64,000 nucleotides of DNA from Deinococcus sp. Leaf326 (GTDB taxonomy: Bacteria; Deinococcota; Deinococci; Deinococcales; Deinococcaceae): assembly GCF_001424185.1 (NCBI RefSeq), contig NZ_LMOM01000065.1, positions 151,456-215,455 of the forward strand, read 5' to 3'. Below the pieces are notes generated by a model, which ran no database searches, was not told the origin of the DNA, and saw only the letters and a program-made list of their open reading frames with translations. Shown one piece after another: positions 23,921 to 34,996 of this stretch; within the stretch, counting starts at the first letter, position 1, and the number at the start of each line of letters is the position of its first letter. The position numbers were made by a program, and so were the translations under genes.

Positions 23921-26524
23921 ATGAATAAGAACATCGCTCTGTTGGCCCTCACCGGCATCCTGACCCTCGCGTCCTGCGGTCAGAACACTGGCGGCAGCAC
24001 CGTCAACCCCATCACGACCTACAGCCTCGGCATCACGGTGAACGGCGCCAACGGCACCGTCTCGGTCAAGAACGCCGCCGGCACCGTCGTGGGCACCGTG
24101 ACCGGCAACGGCACCGTGACCGGCCTCGCCAACGGCACCTACACCCTGTCGTCCTCGACCGTCACCGGCTTTAACACCCCGGCCGACCAGGTCGTCACCA
24201 TTAATGGTGCCAACACGACCGCCACGGTCACCTACACGGCGACGGGCGTCGTCGTCCCCACGACCCAGGCTGTGACCATCAACTTGGTCGGCGTGCCCTC
24301 GGCTCCCATTACCATCCGTGACAGCAGCAACAACGTCGTGTCGGGTTACAACGGCACGAACGTCACCAACGGTACTGTCGTGAACCTGCCCGCAGGCACC
24401 TACACGGTGACGGGCGGTACGGTTACGGGCTTCAACGCCCCCAGCGCTGCCTCCACCGTCGTCGTGACCAACGCGGCGACCAGCGTCACCCTGACCTACC
24501 GCGCCGTCGTCGCAACGGCCGTGGGCCTGACGCCCAAGGGCAGTGACAGCAAGCTCCTCACCATCGAGCAGAACATCAACGGCGCAGTCACGCCCATCAC
24601 CTACGCCAAGGGCATCATCACGGTCGTCCCTAACGCCAACAGTGGCGCCGACCGTTTCGAAGTGTTCCTGAGCAGCACCACCAGCGACCTGAACGCCCAG
24701 AACCGCATCTACGACAGCCGTGACACGGCCAGCGGCTCGCTGGACATCAACACCGCCAACCTGCGCCAGGGCGAGCAGCAGTACGTCGTCGTGCGCTACT
24801 GGACCGGCACGAGCAACACCACCGCGTCGACCATCCTCATCCCGGACAACCTCGGTCCCCAGGTCCCGGACGTGATCCCGGTCAGCAAGCTGAGCCCCGC
24901 GCTTACCCAGCAGCTCGGCAACTACGTCAACGGCACCATCACGCTGGCGTTCCAGAACATCGACACCCTGCGCGACAACCCCGTCGGCACCACCGTGCTG
25001 CCCTCCGGCGTCGAGCGCATCGAGTGGTACGCCGACTCGAACGCCAAGAACGGCGTCGCCGACACCGCGACCTCCAAGCTGATCGGCACGGCCTACGCCT
25101 CGCCCTACCAGGTTTCGGTCAACACCACCACCCTGGCTGACGGCGCGTACGACGTGTACGCCGTCGCCTACGACCAGCTGGGCAACCGCAGCATCATCAC
25201 CGCCCAGAACCTGTTCGTCCTGAACGTGGACAACACCGGCCCCGTCAACGGCGCCGGCAGCATCACCGTCGTGGACGCCGGCACGGGCGCAGTCCGTGAC
25301 GAGTTCAACCGTGGCGGCATCGACGCCACCTACAGCCCCCGTCCCAACGCCGCGGGCCTGCCCAGCGGCACCTGCAAGATTGACGCCATCGGCGCCGACG
25401 CGGGCAACATCGACCTGTACGACTCGGTCACGACCGCCGCGGGCCGCAACTACATCTCGGGCCTGGCGCACGTCACCAACCTGAACATCACGACCGCCAC
25501 CGACGGCACGGGCGTGGGCGTCTCGGGCAACGCTACCTCGGTCACCATCGACGGCCAGCCCATCCTCAACCGCCTGTACACCCTGAACGCCAGCGGCCGC
25601 CTCGTGGCCCTGACCGCGCTGCGCAACATCACGGCCAGCGACTGCGTGTACCTGAACGTCAACGGTCTGGACGCCAACGAGTCCAAGGTCGTCTTCGCGT
25701 CGGACGCCTCGACCGACCTGCTGGGCAACGCCGCGACCGGCACCATTGCTCCTGTCTCGATCTTCATCGACAACCAGCGCCCCGCCAACGTGCGCTTCAG
25801 CAAGAAGCTGGACACCGTGCCGGCCAACGGCCAGAGCACGCTGGAAGTCAGCGCCGACGACTCGATCTCCGGCCTGCTCGGCTCGGCCCAGATCTTCGCC
25901 CGCGACACGAACGGCAGCGCCTTCGGTGGCCGCGCCGTGCAGCTCGCCGCGACCAACCAGACCAACTACCGCTTCTTCCGCCCCACCAATGCCAACGGCA
26001 AGCTCGACCTGATCGCCACCGTGCGCGACTACGCCGGCAACGTCAGCAGCTACCGCTCGGACATCGGCGTGACCTTTGCCGGTCCCCAGCTCGTGACCCT
26101 GAACGAGGACAACCTGTTCGTGCGTCGCCAGCAGGCCAACGGTCAGTTCCTGAACTTCGGTAACGCCATCGACGAAAACCCCGTCACTGGCCCCGTCGGC
26201 ACCGTTCACGCGCTCGACATCCTGAACAGCGGCCGCACCGCCGTGGGCTTCAACCCCGCCAACGTGCTCCAGGGCGGCTTCTACCAGGAAGTCCTGCTGG
26301 CCAACCCCCTGAACCGTATCGGCAAGGGCACCGCCGACCTGACCAGCGACGACCTGAACGTGGGCGGCACCCAGAACCTCGCCCCCCTGTTCCTGATCTC
26401 GGCGACCGAGTCGGCTCCCTTCGCCTCGATCAAGGCGCTCGAAGGCGGCCTGTTCGCCTACCACGCCTCGGTCATCGACAAGAACGGCTACGTCAGCGAA
26501 GTCGTCCAGGGCATCAACTACTAA
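23921..26524 (+). CDS. Large surface lipoprotein with Ig-like/PEGA-like repeats
   Basis: 867 residues. Lipobox LTLASC with Cys19 as the lipidation site. Residues about 30-205 hold two copies of a module with the pattern ITVNG or ITINL, a GTYT(L/V) turn, TGF(N)xP and a TVTYTATG or TLTYRA end, similar to PEGA-type beta modules. Further on are Ig-like segments (NVDNTGPVNGAGSITVVD; FIDNQRPANVRF; VRDYAGNVSSYR). Rich in Thr, Asn, Val and Gly; few Lys. Strong promoter, structured leader and a good SD suggest abundant expression, so it is a candidate cell-envelope protein. The start is the SD-preceded ATG, not the upstream frame to 23786. Confidence 0.85.
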   Translation: MNKNIALLALTGILTLASCGQNTGGSTVNPITTYSLGITVNGANGTVSVKNAAGTVVGTVTGNGTVTGLANGTYTLSSSTVTGFNTPADQVVTINGANTTATVTYTATGVVVPTTQAVTINLVGVPSAPITIRDSSNNVVSGYNGTNVTNGTVVNLPAGTYTVTGGTVTGFNAPSAASTVVVTNAATSVTLTYRAVVATAVGLTPKGSDSKLLTIEQNINGAVTPITYAKGIITVVPNANSGADRFEVFLSSTTSDLNAQNRIYDSRDTASGSLDINTANLRQGEQQYVVVRYWTGTSNTTASTILIPDNLGPQVPDVIPVSKLSPALTQQLGNYVNGTITLAFQNIDTLRDNPVGTTVLPSGVERIEWYADSNAKNGVADTATSKLIGTAYASPYQVSVNTTTLADGAYDVYAVAYDQLGNRSIITAQNLFVLNVDNTGPVNGAGSITVVDAGTGAVRDEFNRGGIDATYSPRPNAAGLPSGTCKIDAIGADAGNIDLYDSVTTAAGRNYISGLAHVTNLNITTATDGTGVGVSGNATSVTIDGQPILNRLYTLNASGRLVALTALRNITASDCVYLNVNGLDANESKVVFASDASTDLLGNAATGTIAPVSIFIDNQRPANVRFSKKLDTVPANGQSTLEVSADDSISGLLGSAQIFARDTNGSAFGGRAVQLAATNQTNYRFFRPTNANGKLDLIATVRDYAGNVSSYRSDIGVTFAGPQLVTLNEDNLFVRRQQANGQFLNFGNAIDENPVTGPVGTVHALDILNSGRTAVGFNPANVLQGGFYQEVLLANPLNRIGKGTADLTSDDLNVGGTQNLAPLFLISATESAPFASIKALEGGLFAYHASVIDKNGYVSEVVQGINY

Positions 26525-26542
26525 ACCCTCCTGCACTGAAAG

Positions 26543-26569
26543 CCTCCCTTCGGGGAGGTTTTTTCTTTT
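26543..26569 (+). terminator. Intrinsic terminator with UUCG loop
   Basis: CCTCCC-TTCG-GGGAGG followed by TTTTTTCTTTT, 18 nt after the lipoprotein stop. A textbook terminator with a stable tetraloop. Confidence 0.95.
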
Positions 26570-26585
26570 GTCGCGTGCCCTCGGC

Positions 26586-26654
26586 TACACTGTGCCCACC
26601 CACAGTTCTGCCGGTCAGCGTCCGTGCCTGACCCTACCCCCTTTCTCCGGAGGT
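26586..26654 (+). promoter_or_regulatory. Acyl-CoA ligase -10 box and SD
   Basis: TACACT at 26586-26591 is a -10 candidate, giving a leader of about 64 nt, and GGAGGT at 26649-26654 lies 7 nt before the ATG at 26662. Unlike the leaderless genes nearby, this one has a normal SD. Confidence 0.55.
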
Positions 26655-26661
26655 CCTTTCT

Positions 26662-28353
26662 ATGCAAGGCAACATGATGCACGTCCCGCTGACCATCCCC
26701 TTCATCCTGGAGCGCGCCCGGACCATCTATGCCGGGCGCGAGGTGGTCAGCCTGCTGGCGGCCGGGCGGGACGCGCAGGGCCAGCCCATTGCCCACAAGC
26801 ACCGCACGACCTACGGCGCGGTGGCTGACCGGGCGCTACGGCTGGGCGCGGCCCTGGGCACCCTGGGGCTGGCGCAGGGCGACCGGGTGGCGACGCTGGC
26901 GGTCAATTCCTTCCGGCACCTGGAGGCGTACCTGGGGGTGCCGTCGGCCGGCTACGTGCTGCACACCGTGAACATCCGCCTGCACCCCGAGCAGGTCGCC
27001 TGGATCCTGAACGACGCGGGCGACCGTGTACTCCTCATCGAGAACGCCTTCGCCGCCATGATTCCGGCCCTGAAGGCCTCCTGCCCCCAGCTGGAGCATA
27101 TTTTCGTGCTGGGGCCGACGCCCCAACCCCTCCCCGGAACGCAGGACTACGACACCTGGATTACGGCGCACGAACCTCTGGCGCGGTACCCGGAGCTGGG
27201 TGAAGACAACGCGGCCGCCATGTGCTACACCAGCGGCACGACCGGCAATCCCAAGGGCGTGCTGTACACCCACCGCTCGACAGTGCTGCACTCGCTGGCC
27301 AGCGCGCCCAAAGACGCCCTGAACGTGGGCGAGAACGACACGATGCTGCCGGTGGTGCCCATGTTCCACGTCAACGCCTGGGGTCTGCCCTACACCTGCG
27401 CCATGTACGGCGCGGCGCAGGTCTACGCCGGGGTGTTCTCGGACGGCAAGTCGCTCGCCACCCTCATGCAGGACGAGGGTGTAACCATCACCGCTGGAGT
27501 ACCGACCATCTGGATGGGCCTGCTGGGCGAACTCGACCGCGCGGCGGGGGCCGGCACGCCCTATGATCTGCGCCGCCTGGAGAGCCTGATCGTAGGGGGC
27601 AGCGCCGCGCCCGAAGCGATGATCCGGGCGTTCGACGAACGCCACAACCTGACCCTGCGCCACGCCTGGGGCATGACCGAGACGCATCCGCTGGGGACCG
27701 CCAGCACCGTGCCCCCCGGCGTGGATCCCCGCAGCGACGAGGGGTACAGCCTGCGCGCCAAGCAGGGCCGCCCGGTACCGCTGGTGTACCTGGAACTGGT
27801 GAGCGAGTCGGGCGAGCGCCTGCCCCACGACGGCAAGACGATGGGCCGCCTGCTGGCGCGCGGACCGTGGGTGGCGAGCAGCTACTTCGGCGGCTCGGGC
27901 CAGAGCAGCTTCCTGACGCTGGACGGCGAGGAGTGGTTCGACACCGGTGACATCGCCACCCTGGACGAGCGCGGGTACATGCACATCCAGGACCGGGCCA
28001 AGGACCTCATCAAGTCGGGCGGCGAGTGGATCAGCAGCGTGGACCTGGAAAACGCCATCATGGCCCACCCGGCCGTCGCGCAGTGCGCCGTGATCGCCAT
28101 GGACGATCCCAAGTGGGACGAGCGCCCGCTGGCCGTGGTCGTGCCGCGTCCCGGCCACACGGTGACCCACGAACAGCTCCTGGCCTTCCTGGCCCCGCGC
28201 TTTGCCAAGTGGTGGCTACCGGACGCGACGGTCCTCACCGACCACCTGCCCATCGGGGCGACCGGCAAATTCCTGAAACGTGAACTGCGCGAGGAGTACC
28301 GGGGCTACGGGGCCCAGACCCCAGCCGAGCAGACGCCGGCCGAGCGGACCTGA
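26662..28353 (+). CDS. Long- or medium-chain fatty acid--CoA ligase (AMP-forming)
   Basis: 563 residues. Adenylation motif YTSGTTGNPKGVLYTHRS (A3), GMTETHPLG (A5), WFDTGDIATLDERGYM (A7), DRAKDLIKSGGEWIS (A8) and the C-terminal Lys in GATGKFLKREL (A10) are all intact. PMFHVNAWGLP and the overall length match the Thermus-type long-chain ligases. It activates fatty acids for beta-oxidation or lipid building. The last residues hold a short AEQTPAE repeat. Monocistronic. Chain length cannot be told from sequence. Confidence 0.92.
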   Translation: MQGNMMHVPLTIPFILERARTIYAGREVVSLLAAGRDAQGQPIAHKHRTTYGAVADRALRLGAALGTLGLAQGDRVATLAVNSFRHLEAYLGVPSAGYVLHTVNIRLHPEQVAWILNDAGDRVLLIENAFAAMIPALKASCPQLEHIFVLGPTPQPLPGTQDYDTWITAHEPLARYPELGEDNAAAMCYTSGTTGNPKGVLYTHRSTVLHSLASAPKDALNVGENDTMLPVVPMFHVNAWGLPYTCAMYGAAQVYAGVFSDGKSLATLMQDEGVTITAGVPTIWMGLLGELDRAAGAGTPYDLRRLESLIVGGSAAPEAMIRAFDERHNLTLRHAWGMTETHPLGTASTVPPGVDPRSDEGYSLRAKQGRPVPLVYLELVSESGERLPHDGKTMGRLLARGPWVASSYFGGSGQSSFLTLDGEEWFDTGDIATLDERGYMHIQDRAKDLIKSGGEWISSVDLENAIMAHPAVAQCAVIAMDDPKWDERPLAVVVPRPGHTVTHEQLLAFLAPRFAKWWLPDATVLTDHLPIGATGKFLKRELREEYRGYGAQTPAEQTPAERT

Positions 28354-28466
28354 GTCACGGCTGGGGTCTGGGGGTTGACCCACCGGAGCGGGGTCTCGTC
28401 CACTGTCCCCGGTGACCCCGCCATCTGGCAGATGATCTGGCCTTCCGGCGGCGCGATGCTGAAGCC

Positions 28467-29228
28467 ATGACTTCTCCTTCGTCCCCCCAGATGTCCGGTC
28501 TGCTGGCAGAACTGCTTGTCGAGGAGGGCGTGCAGGCGGTCTTTCTCACAGGCAGTCAGGCACGTGGAGAGAGCGACGCCTGGAGCGACCTCGACCTCTC
28601 TGTGCTCATGACCGAAGACCGGCTCGCGCGGAACACGGTGACGTACCGGGAAGGCCGACTGGTCAGCGTGGAACGCCGCACGGTGCGCCGGCGCGAGCAG
28701 GCCTTCACAGAGCCGGAAGCGGCCCTCTGGAACCTGACCTCCCTTCAGACGGGCCTGGCCCTGCATGACCCAGACGCCGTGTTCGCAGCGCTTCAGGCGC
28801 GGGCGCGGGCCTTCGACTGGGCCGAGCTCGAACCGGTGGCCCAGGCCCGCGCCGCCGTCCTCGTCACGGACGCTGCCGAAGAGATTCACAAGGTGATGGG
28901 CGGCCTGCACGCGGGCGACGCCGGCAAGGTGTTGTACGCCGCCGCAGGCCTGACCTTCTCGCTCGGTACGGCAGCCCTGCTGAGCAGCGGCACCCTGATC
29001 TCGACCGAGAACCGCTACCTCACGCTGGCGCAGGGAGCCTGGGACGACGCGGCGTGGCACGCGGCCTACGGTGTCCTGACTGGACTGACCGGGGCCGCCG
29101 TGCCGGAGCGGGGCCGCGCGGCCCTCCACGCCTACCTGCGCGCGGTTGCCCTCACGCGCTGGTCCGCCGGCCCGCCTCCTCTGGCGCGGGAAACGGCCGC
29201 GAGAGTGAGGGCCTTTCTGGCCGGCTGA
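28467..29228 (+). CDS. Nucleotidyltransferase-fold protein
   Basis: 253 residues. A minimal polymerase-beta-like domain at the N-terminus: FLTGSQARGESDAWSDLDLSVL near residues 27-46 has the GS and the DxD metal pair. The remaining 150 residues are helical (TDAAEEIHKVMGGLHAGD, WHAAYGVLTGLTG) and resemble aminoglycoside-adenylyltransferase-like or MNT-like partners. No HEPN toxin gene is adjacent, so a MNT-HEPN toxin system is not supported at this exact locus. GATGCT ends 6 nt before the ATG, a possible leaderless promoter. Substrate unknown. Confidence 0.72.
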   Translation: MTSPSSPQMSGLLAELLVEEGVQAVFLTGSQARGESDAWSDLDLSVLMTEDRLARNTVTYREGRLVSVERRTVRRREQAFTEPEAALWNLTSLQTGLALHDPDAVFAALQARARAFDWAELEPVAQARAAVLVTDAAEEIHKVMGGLHAGDAGKVLYAAAGLTFSLGTAALLSSGTLISTENRYLTLAQGAWDDAAWHAAYGVLTGLTGAAVPERGRAALHAYLRAVALTRWSAGPPPLARETAARVRAFLAG

Positions 29229-29264
29229 GCCGAGGTCCCCGGCCTGCGCCCTACAATTCGCGGT

Positions 29265-30278
29265 ATGGCTGTTTCGGTGCAGGGACAACAGGTCACGTTC
29301 ACGCCCCCGGCGGGCGCTGCCGGGCTGGTGGGCGACTTTACCGACTGGCGCAAGCAGGCGCCCCTGCCGGCGTCGCCCGGCGTGCCCATCACGTTGCGGC
29401 TGCCGCGCGGCGCCTGGATCGAGTACGCCTGGGTGGACGCGGTGGGCGAGGCCTTCGCCGACCCCGACAACCCGCACAAGTCCCTGAATCCCTGGTGGTC
29501 CTACCCGCGCGCGGCGGTGGTCGGAGAGTACGCCCGGCACCCGCTGTGGCTGCGGGCCGACGCCGCCCGGAAGGGCACCGCCCACCGCCTGACCTGGGAG
29601 GGCGAGGTCTTTTCGGGCACGCGGCGGGCCATCGTCTACACGCCACATGGCCACGACCCCGCGCGCCCCACGCCGGTCTACTACGTCCAGGACGGCGTGG
29701 CGTTCTACCGCACCGGCAAGCTGGGCGAGGTCATGGACCGCGCGGTGGAGGCTGGGCTGGCGACGGGCGCCGTGCTGGTCTTCGTCGAACCGGGCGACCG
29801 CAACGAGGAGTATTACCTCAACGGCCGTTACCTCGACTTCCTGCGTCAGGAGGTCTTCCCACGGGTGGAGGGCGAATACGTGACGCCGGGCACGCGCGGC
29901 CTGTGGGGCGCGAGCCTGGGCGGGCTGATCTCGCTGTACCTGGGCAGCCGTCACCCCGAACTGTTCTCGCGGGTGGTGAGCCACAGCGGGGCCTTCATCG
30001 CGCGGCCGGGCGCGCAGGACGCCCGCGGGACCATCGATACGACGACCGCCGGCGAGTGGCTGCTGGAGCAGCTCGCCGCCGCGCCGCCCACCCACCTGCG
30101 GACCAGTCTGGATACCGGCACGCTGGAGTGGCTCACCGGTCCGAACCGCCGCATGGCCGGGCTGTTCGCCGACCGCGCCCTGGCCCACCAGTACCGCGAG
30201 TATCCCAGCGGCCACAACTGGATCACGTGGCGCGAGGCGCTGCCCGAGGCGTTCCTGTACATGCAGGGTGGGGAGTAG
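29265..30278 (+). CDS. Esterase with N-terminal CBM48-like module (enterochelin-esterase type)
   Basis: 337 residues. Residues 1-70 (VTFTPPAGAAGLVGDFTDWRKQAPLP) look like an E-set/CBM48 module; the rest is an alpha/beta hydrolase of the esterase D/Fes kind with nucleophile elbow GLWGASLGGLISLYL and His in YPSGHNWITWREALP. Such proteins cut ester bonds in siderophores or acylated sugars; no iron genes are nearby, so the substrate is open. No signal peptide. TACAAT (29252-29257) ends 7 nt before the ATG, fitting leaderless expression. Confidence 0.85.
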   Translation: MAVSVQGQQVTFTPPAGAAGLVGDFTDWRKQAPLPASPGVPITLRLPRGAWIEYAWVDAVGEAFADPDNPHKSLNPWWSYPRAAVVGEYARHPLWLRADAARKGTAHRLTWEGEVFSGTRRAIVYTPHGHDPARPTPVYYVQDGVAFYRTGKLGEVMDRAVEAGLATGAVLVFVEPGDRNEEYYLNGRYLDFLRQEVFPRVEGEYVTPGTRGLWGASLGGLISLYLGSRHPELFSRVVSHSGAFIARPGAQDARGTIDTTTAGEWLLEQLAAAPPTHLRTSLDTGTLEWLTGPNRRMAGLFADRALAHQYREYPSGHNWITWREALPEAFLYMQGGE

Positions 30279-30436
30279 CGCGCAGGCGGCAGCACCGGGC
30301 CGTTCTCCTGCCCACCACGGCGCACGGCCCGACCCGGCGGGGTCCGTCTTTCTTCCCCCACGACCGCCCTCCACACTGTCCGGAGCCTTCCTCCTCACCC
30401 GCTTCCCCTACCCCACATGCCACAGTGACGCTGTTC

Positions 30437-31522
<1,086 letters not shown>

Positions 31523-31538
31523 ACCGCAGGCCGCTGCA

Positions 31539-32342
31539 GTGCCCTTTCCCGCCACCTGTCCGCACTGCGGCCGGCCGCAACCGGTCGAGTTCGCCGACAG
31601 CCTGATCCACGACCTGAAGTGCCCCCACTGCGGGGGCCGGTTTTGCCTGTTCGTGCGCAAACACAAGTTCGAGGTACTGTTCGACCTGGGCACCCAGGCG
31701 CTGCTGGGCGGCTACGCCCGCGAGGCGGTGGCGAGCTTCGCGGCGGCGCTGGAACGTTTTTTCGAGTTCTACGTGCGCGCCTCCACGCTGGAACGCGCGG
31801 CGGCGACTGGACAGGAGTTCGCCGGGGCCGAGGCAATTCTCGACCGCACCTGGCGGCACGTCGCCAGCCAGTCCGAGCGTCAGGTGGGCATGTTCGCCCT
31901 CGCCTACCTGCTGCGCGAGGGCCGAGAGCCGGACTTTCTGGGCAGTCAGGCGCTGGGGGCCGACTTCCGCAACCGCGTGATCCACCGGGGCTACCTGCCC
32001 CCACGCGCCGAGGTCGAGGCCTACGCCGCGCGCGTCTTCGCCCTGATTGACCGCCTGCTGGGTGAGCTGGGCGAGGGCGCCGGACACGCCGAGCTGTCGC
32101 AGGAGCGGACCTTCGCCGCGCATCTGGCGGCGCTGCCCGACGCGGTGGTGGCCGTATTCGAGGAGCATCCGGGCATGTTCCGCGCCCGGCGCTTCGGGGG
32201 GGCCGGCCTGGACCACCTGGGGCCGGGCAAGTCGCCGCGGCGACCGGCGGCCCCGCCCCCCACCCGCCTCAACGATGCCCAGGCCTTTGGGCAGGCGCTG
32301 CGCGAGCGTGCGCCGCTGCTCGACCGACTCAAGAGCCGCTGA
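31539..32342 (+). CDS. Zinc-ribbon protein with HEPN-like RX4H motif
   Basis: 267 residues from GTG 31539, 16 nt after the peptidase gene. Residues 7-31 hold a zinc ribbon (CPHC...CPHC, Cys7, 10, 28, 31). Residues about 55-185 are helical and contain ERFFEFYVRA and FRNRVIHRGYLP, where Arg144 and His149 form an RX4H motif of the HEPN type found in DUF4145-like proteins and in many RNases. The C-terminus is Pro-rich. It could be an RNA-binding or RNA-cutting protein, but no toxin/antitoxin partner is visible and the HEPN assignment is motif-based. Confidence 0.7.
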   Translation: MPFPATCPHCGRPQPVEFADSLIHDLKCPHCGGRFCLFVRKHKFEVLFDLGTQALLGGYAREAVASFAAALERFFEFYVRASTLERAAATGQEFAGAEAILDRTWRHVASQSERQVGMFALAYLLREGREPDFLGSQALGADFRNRVIHRGYLPPRAEVEAYAARVFALIDRLLGELGEGAGHAELSQERTFAAHLAALPDAVVAVFEEHPGMFRARRFGGAGLDHLGPGKSPRRPAAPPPTRLNDAQAFGQALRERAPLLDRLKSR

Positions 32343-32440
32343 CCCCTGCTCCGCACCCGCTGGAAGGGCTGATACTTTGCCCGCTATAAAGCAGAGTTCT
32401 GCCATCACAGCTATTGCTTCCAGTATCTACTTTACTTCAG

Positions 32441-32459
32441 TCAACTATTGAGGTAGATT
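32441..32459 (+). promoter_or_regulatory. marR operator and promoter
   Basis: The palindrome TCAACTATTGA (32441-32451) lies just before a -10-like TAGATT (32454-32459), which ends 6 nt before the MarR start codon. A MarR dimer bound here would block its own promoter; this is inferred from position and symmetry. The region is notably AT-rich for this window. Confidence 0.6.
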
Positions 32460-32465
32460 CAGGGG

Positions 32466-32921
32466 ATGACGCTTTCTCCACCCCCCGCCCACGAGACCGA
32501 GGAAACGAGCCAGTTTCTGCAGGCCATGTGGCAGTTCAACCGCGCCCTGGGCCAGCAACTCCAGCCTCTGCTGCAGGAGGCGCACGACACCGACCCCCGC
32601 AGCTTCCTCATTCTCAAGACCATCGAGAGCGGCCTGACGTACCCCAAGGTGATCGCGCAGGAGCTCAAGCTGCCGCCCACGCTGCTCAGCCGCTACCTCG
32701 ACGACCTGAGCAAGCGCGGGCTGCTTGAGCGCCACATTGACGAGCAGGACTCGCGGCGCACCCGCCTGAGCCTGACCCCGGCCGGCCTGACCCTGCTGAA
32801 GCAGACCCAGTGCACCGTCCACACTCACGTGGCGCGGCGGCTCTCGCGGCTGCGGCCCGAGCAGCTGCGCGCCCTGAACGACGCCCTGCACGCCCTGAAC
32901 AGCGGGGAGGAACAGGCATGA
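32466..32921 (+). CDS. MarR-family transcriptional regulator
   Basis: 151 residues. The winged helix-turn-helix is at [42 protein letters not shown] (read in part), the last segment being the conserved wing. N- and C-terminal helices would form the dimer. Its stop overlaps the start of the MFS exporter (ATGA), so it is almost certainly the repressor of that exporter and of itself, released by an efflux substrate. Confidence 0.92.
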   Translation: MTLSPPPAHETEETSQFLQAMWQFNRALGQQLQPLLQEAHDTDPRSFLILKTIESGLTYPKVIAQELKLPPTLLSRYLDDLSKRGLLERHIDEQDSRRTRLSLTPAGLTLLKQTQCTVHTHVARRLSRLRPEQLRALNDALHALNSGEEQA

Positions 32922-34981
32922 CGGCCACTGCACCCACTCCGGCCCGCGTCTTTAGCCCCCAGGAAAAGACCATCACGCTCGTTGGGCTGATGGTCGTGTT
33001 CCTGCTCTCGGCCCTCGACCAGACCATCGTTAGTACGGCGATGCCGCGCATCATCGAGCAGCTTCAGGGTCTGGAGTACTACACCTGGGTCACGACCGCC
33101 TACCTGCTCGCCAGCACCGTCATGGTGCCCATCTACGGCAAGCTCTCGGACCTGTACGGCCGCAAACCCATCCTGATCCTGGGTATCGGGCTGTTCCTGC
33201 TCGGCTCGGTGCTGTGCGGCATGAGCGGCGAGCCGTTCCTGGGCAATCTGTTCGGCGGCGGCATGTTGCAGCTCATCGTGTTCCGGGCGTTGCAAGGGCT
33301 GGGGGGCGCGGCGCTGTTCACGAGCGCCTTCGCGATTATCGCCGACATGTTCCCGCCGGCCGAGCGCGCCAAGTTCGGCGGCCTGTTCGGCGCTGTGTTC
33401 GGGCTGTCCAGCGTGCTGGGACCGATCATCGGCGGCTTTCTCACGGACCACGGCAGCGCCTCGGTGCTGGGCTACTTCATCGAGGGCTGGCGCTGGGTCT
33501 TCTATGTCAACCTGCCGCTGGGGGCCGTCGCCCTGTTCATGATCATTGCCAAGATGCCCAGCCTGTCGCACCGCGCGGCCGGCAAGATCGACTTTCTGGG
33601 CGCGCTGCTCATCGTCATGACGACCATTCCGCTGCTGCTCGCCCTGACCTGGGGCGGCGTGACCTACCCCTGGGACAGCGCGCGGGTCGTGACCCTGTTC
33701 GCCGTCAGCGCCGTCAGCCTGGTCCTGTTCATCCTGGCCGAGCGCCGCAACCCCGACGCCATCCTGCCGCTGGGGCTGTTCCGCAACCCCACCTTCACCT
33801 TCGGCAACCTCGCGAGCTTCGTCATCAATATGGCCTTCATCGGCATCGTGATGTTCCTGCCGCTGTTCATGCAGACCGTGCAGGGCGTCTCGGCCACCAA
33901 CTCCGGCCTCGCCATGCTGCCGCTGATGGCCGGCCTGATCCTGTCGAGCATCACCGCCGGCAACCTCGTGAGCCGCACGGGCAACTACAAGCCCTTCCTG
34001 CTGGGCGGCACGGTCATCCTGATCGTGGGCGTGTTCCTGCTGGCTCAGATCACGGTGGGCACCAGCCGCCCCGACCTGGGCTGGCGCATGTTCATCGTGG
34101 GCCTGGGGCTGGGACCGGCCATGAGCCTGTTCAACATCGCCATCCAGAACGCCGTCGCCCCGAGCCAGATCGGCGTGGCGACGAGCAGCAGCCAGTTTTT
34201 CCGGCAGATCGGCAGCACCATCGGCGCGGCAATCTTCGGCACCCTGCTGCTCAACAACCTCCAGAGCGAACTGCCCCGCTACCTGCCCAACGTCCCCGGC
34301 ATGGAAAACGCCGCCAAGAACATCAACCTCGGCGAGATGCGCGCCAGCAGCGGCGGCAGCGACACCGACAAGCAGATCAAGGCGGCCGTGGACGCCCAGT
34401 ACACCCAGATCGAGAAGGCATTTAGGGGAGACGCGGCGGCCACACAGGCCCTGCTGCAAAACCCGCAGATTCCGGCCGACCTCAAGGCGACCCTGAAGAA
34501 TGGCGGCGTCGCAGCGCAGGTGCGCGCCCAGCTGACTGCTCAGGCGGACGCCGTGGTCGGGGCCCTGAACCGCGGCGAGGCGGGCCGTCAGGCGCTGCTG
34601 GCTTCCGGCAGTACGCCCGGCGCTCTAAAGACGCAGCTGCGCGCGCTGCCGGCGGCCGCCCTCGCCACGCCCGGCGCGGCGCAGGCGACCGCTGCCCAAG
34701 TCCGACAGAGCCTGCTGGCGAGCGAGCCGCAGGTCACGGCGCAGGCCACCACCCAGGCTCTCGCGCAGGTGCGCCAGACCCTCGACGCGCAGGCCAAGAA
34801 GCTCGCCGCGCAGGTCAGCAGCGGCATGAAACAGGGCTTCACGGCCGCCGTGCGCCACATGATCTCCACGAGCATCTGGATCATCCTGGTCGGCCTGATT
34901 CTTACCGCCTTCCTGCCGGTCGTGCCGCTGCGCCGCCACCAGGCGGGCGAGGACGCGCCGGCTCCCGTGGCGATGCACTGA
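32918..34981 (+). CDS. DHA2-type MFS multidrug exporter with long insertion before the last TM
   Basis: 687 residues. Fourteen-TM drug:H+ antiporter: [13 protein letters not shown] is the DHA2 motif in TM1, [10 protein letters not shown] motif A, and [11 protein letters not shown] motif C. TM13 ends near residue 448 and the last TM is at about 648-668; in between lie some 200 residues rich in Ala, Gln and Leu ([23 protein letters not shown]) that look helical. Ordinary DHA2 pumps have a short loop here. Start ATG 32918 overlaps marR and has GGAGGAACAGGC upstream. Confidence 0.9.
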   Translation: MTATAPTPARVFSPQEKTITLVGLMVVFLLSALDQTIVSTAMPRIIEQLQGLEYYTWVTTAYLLASTVMVPIYGKLSDLYGRKPILILGIGLFLLGSVLCGMSGEPFLGNLFGGGMLQLIVFRALQGLGGAALFTSAFAIIADMFPPAERAKFGGLFGAVFGLSSVLGPIIGGFLTDHGSASVLGYFIEGWRWVFYVNLPLGAVALFMIIAKMPSLSHRAAGKIDFLGALLIVMTTIPLLLALTWGGVTYPWDSARVVTLFAVSAVSLVLFILAERRNPDAILPLGLFRNPTFTFGNLASFVINMAFIGIVMFLPLFMQTVQGVSATNSGLAMLPLMAGLILSSITAGNLVSRTGNYKPFLLGGTVILIVGVFLLAQITVGTSRPDLGWRMFIVGLGLGPAMSLFNIAIQNAVAPSQIGVATSSSQFFRQIGSTIGAAIFGTLLLNNLQSELPRYLPNVPGMENAAKNINLGEMRASSGGSDTDKQIKAAVDAQYTQIEKAFRGDAAATQALLQNPQIPADLKATLKNGGVAAQVRAQLTAQADAVVGALNRGEAGRQALLASGSTPGALKTQLRALPAAALATPGAAQATAAQVRQSLLASEPQVTAQATTQALAQVRQTLDAQAKKLAAQVSSGMKQGFTAAVRHMISTSIWIILVGLILTAFLPVVPLRRHQAGEDAPAPVAMH

Positions 34982-34996
34982 CCTCCGGAGTGTTCC

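Noticed and set aside
23771..26536. Minus-strand open frame of 921 codons opposite the large lipoprotein
   Set aside because: High GC at third positions keeps it open; its predicted sequence is Val/Gly/Asp-rich shadow with no domain, and the plus strand has promoter, SD, lipobox and terminator.
29054..30436. Long N-terminal extension of the C39-like peptidase frame
   Set aside because: It overlaps the complete esterase gene in another frame and the signal peptide begins only at 30437.
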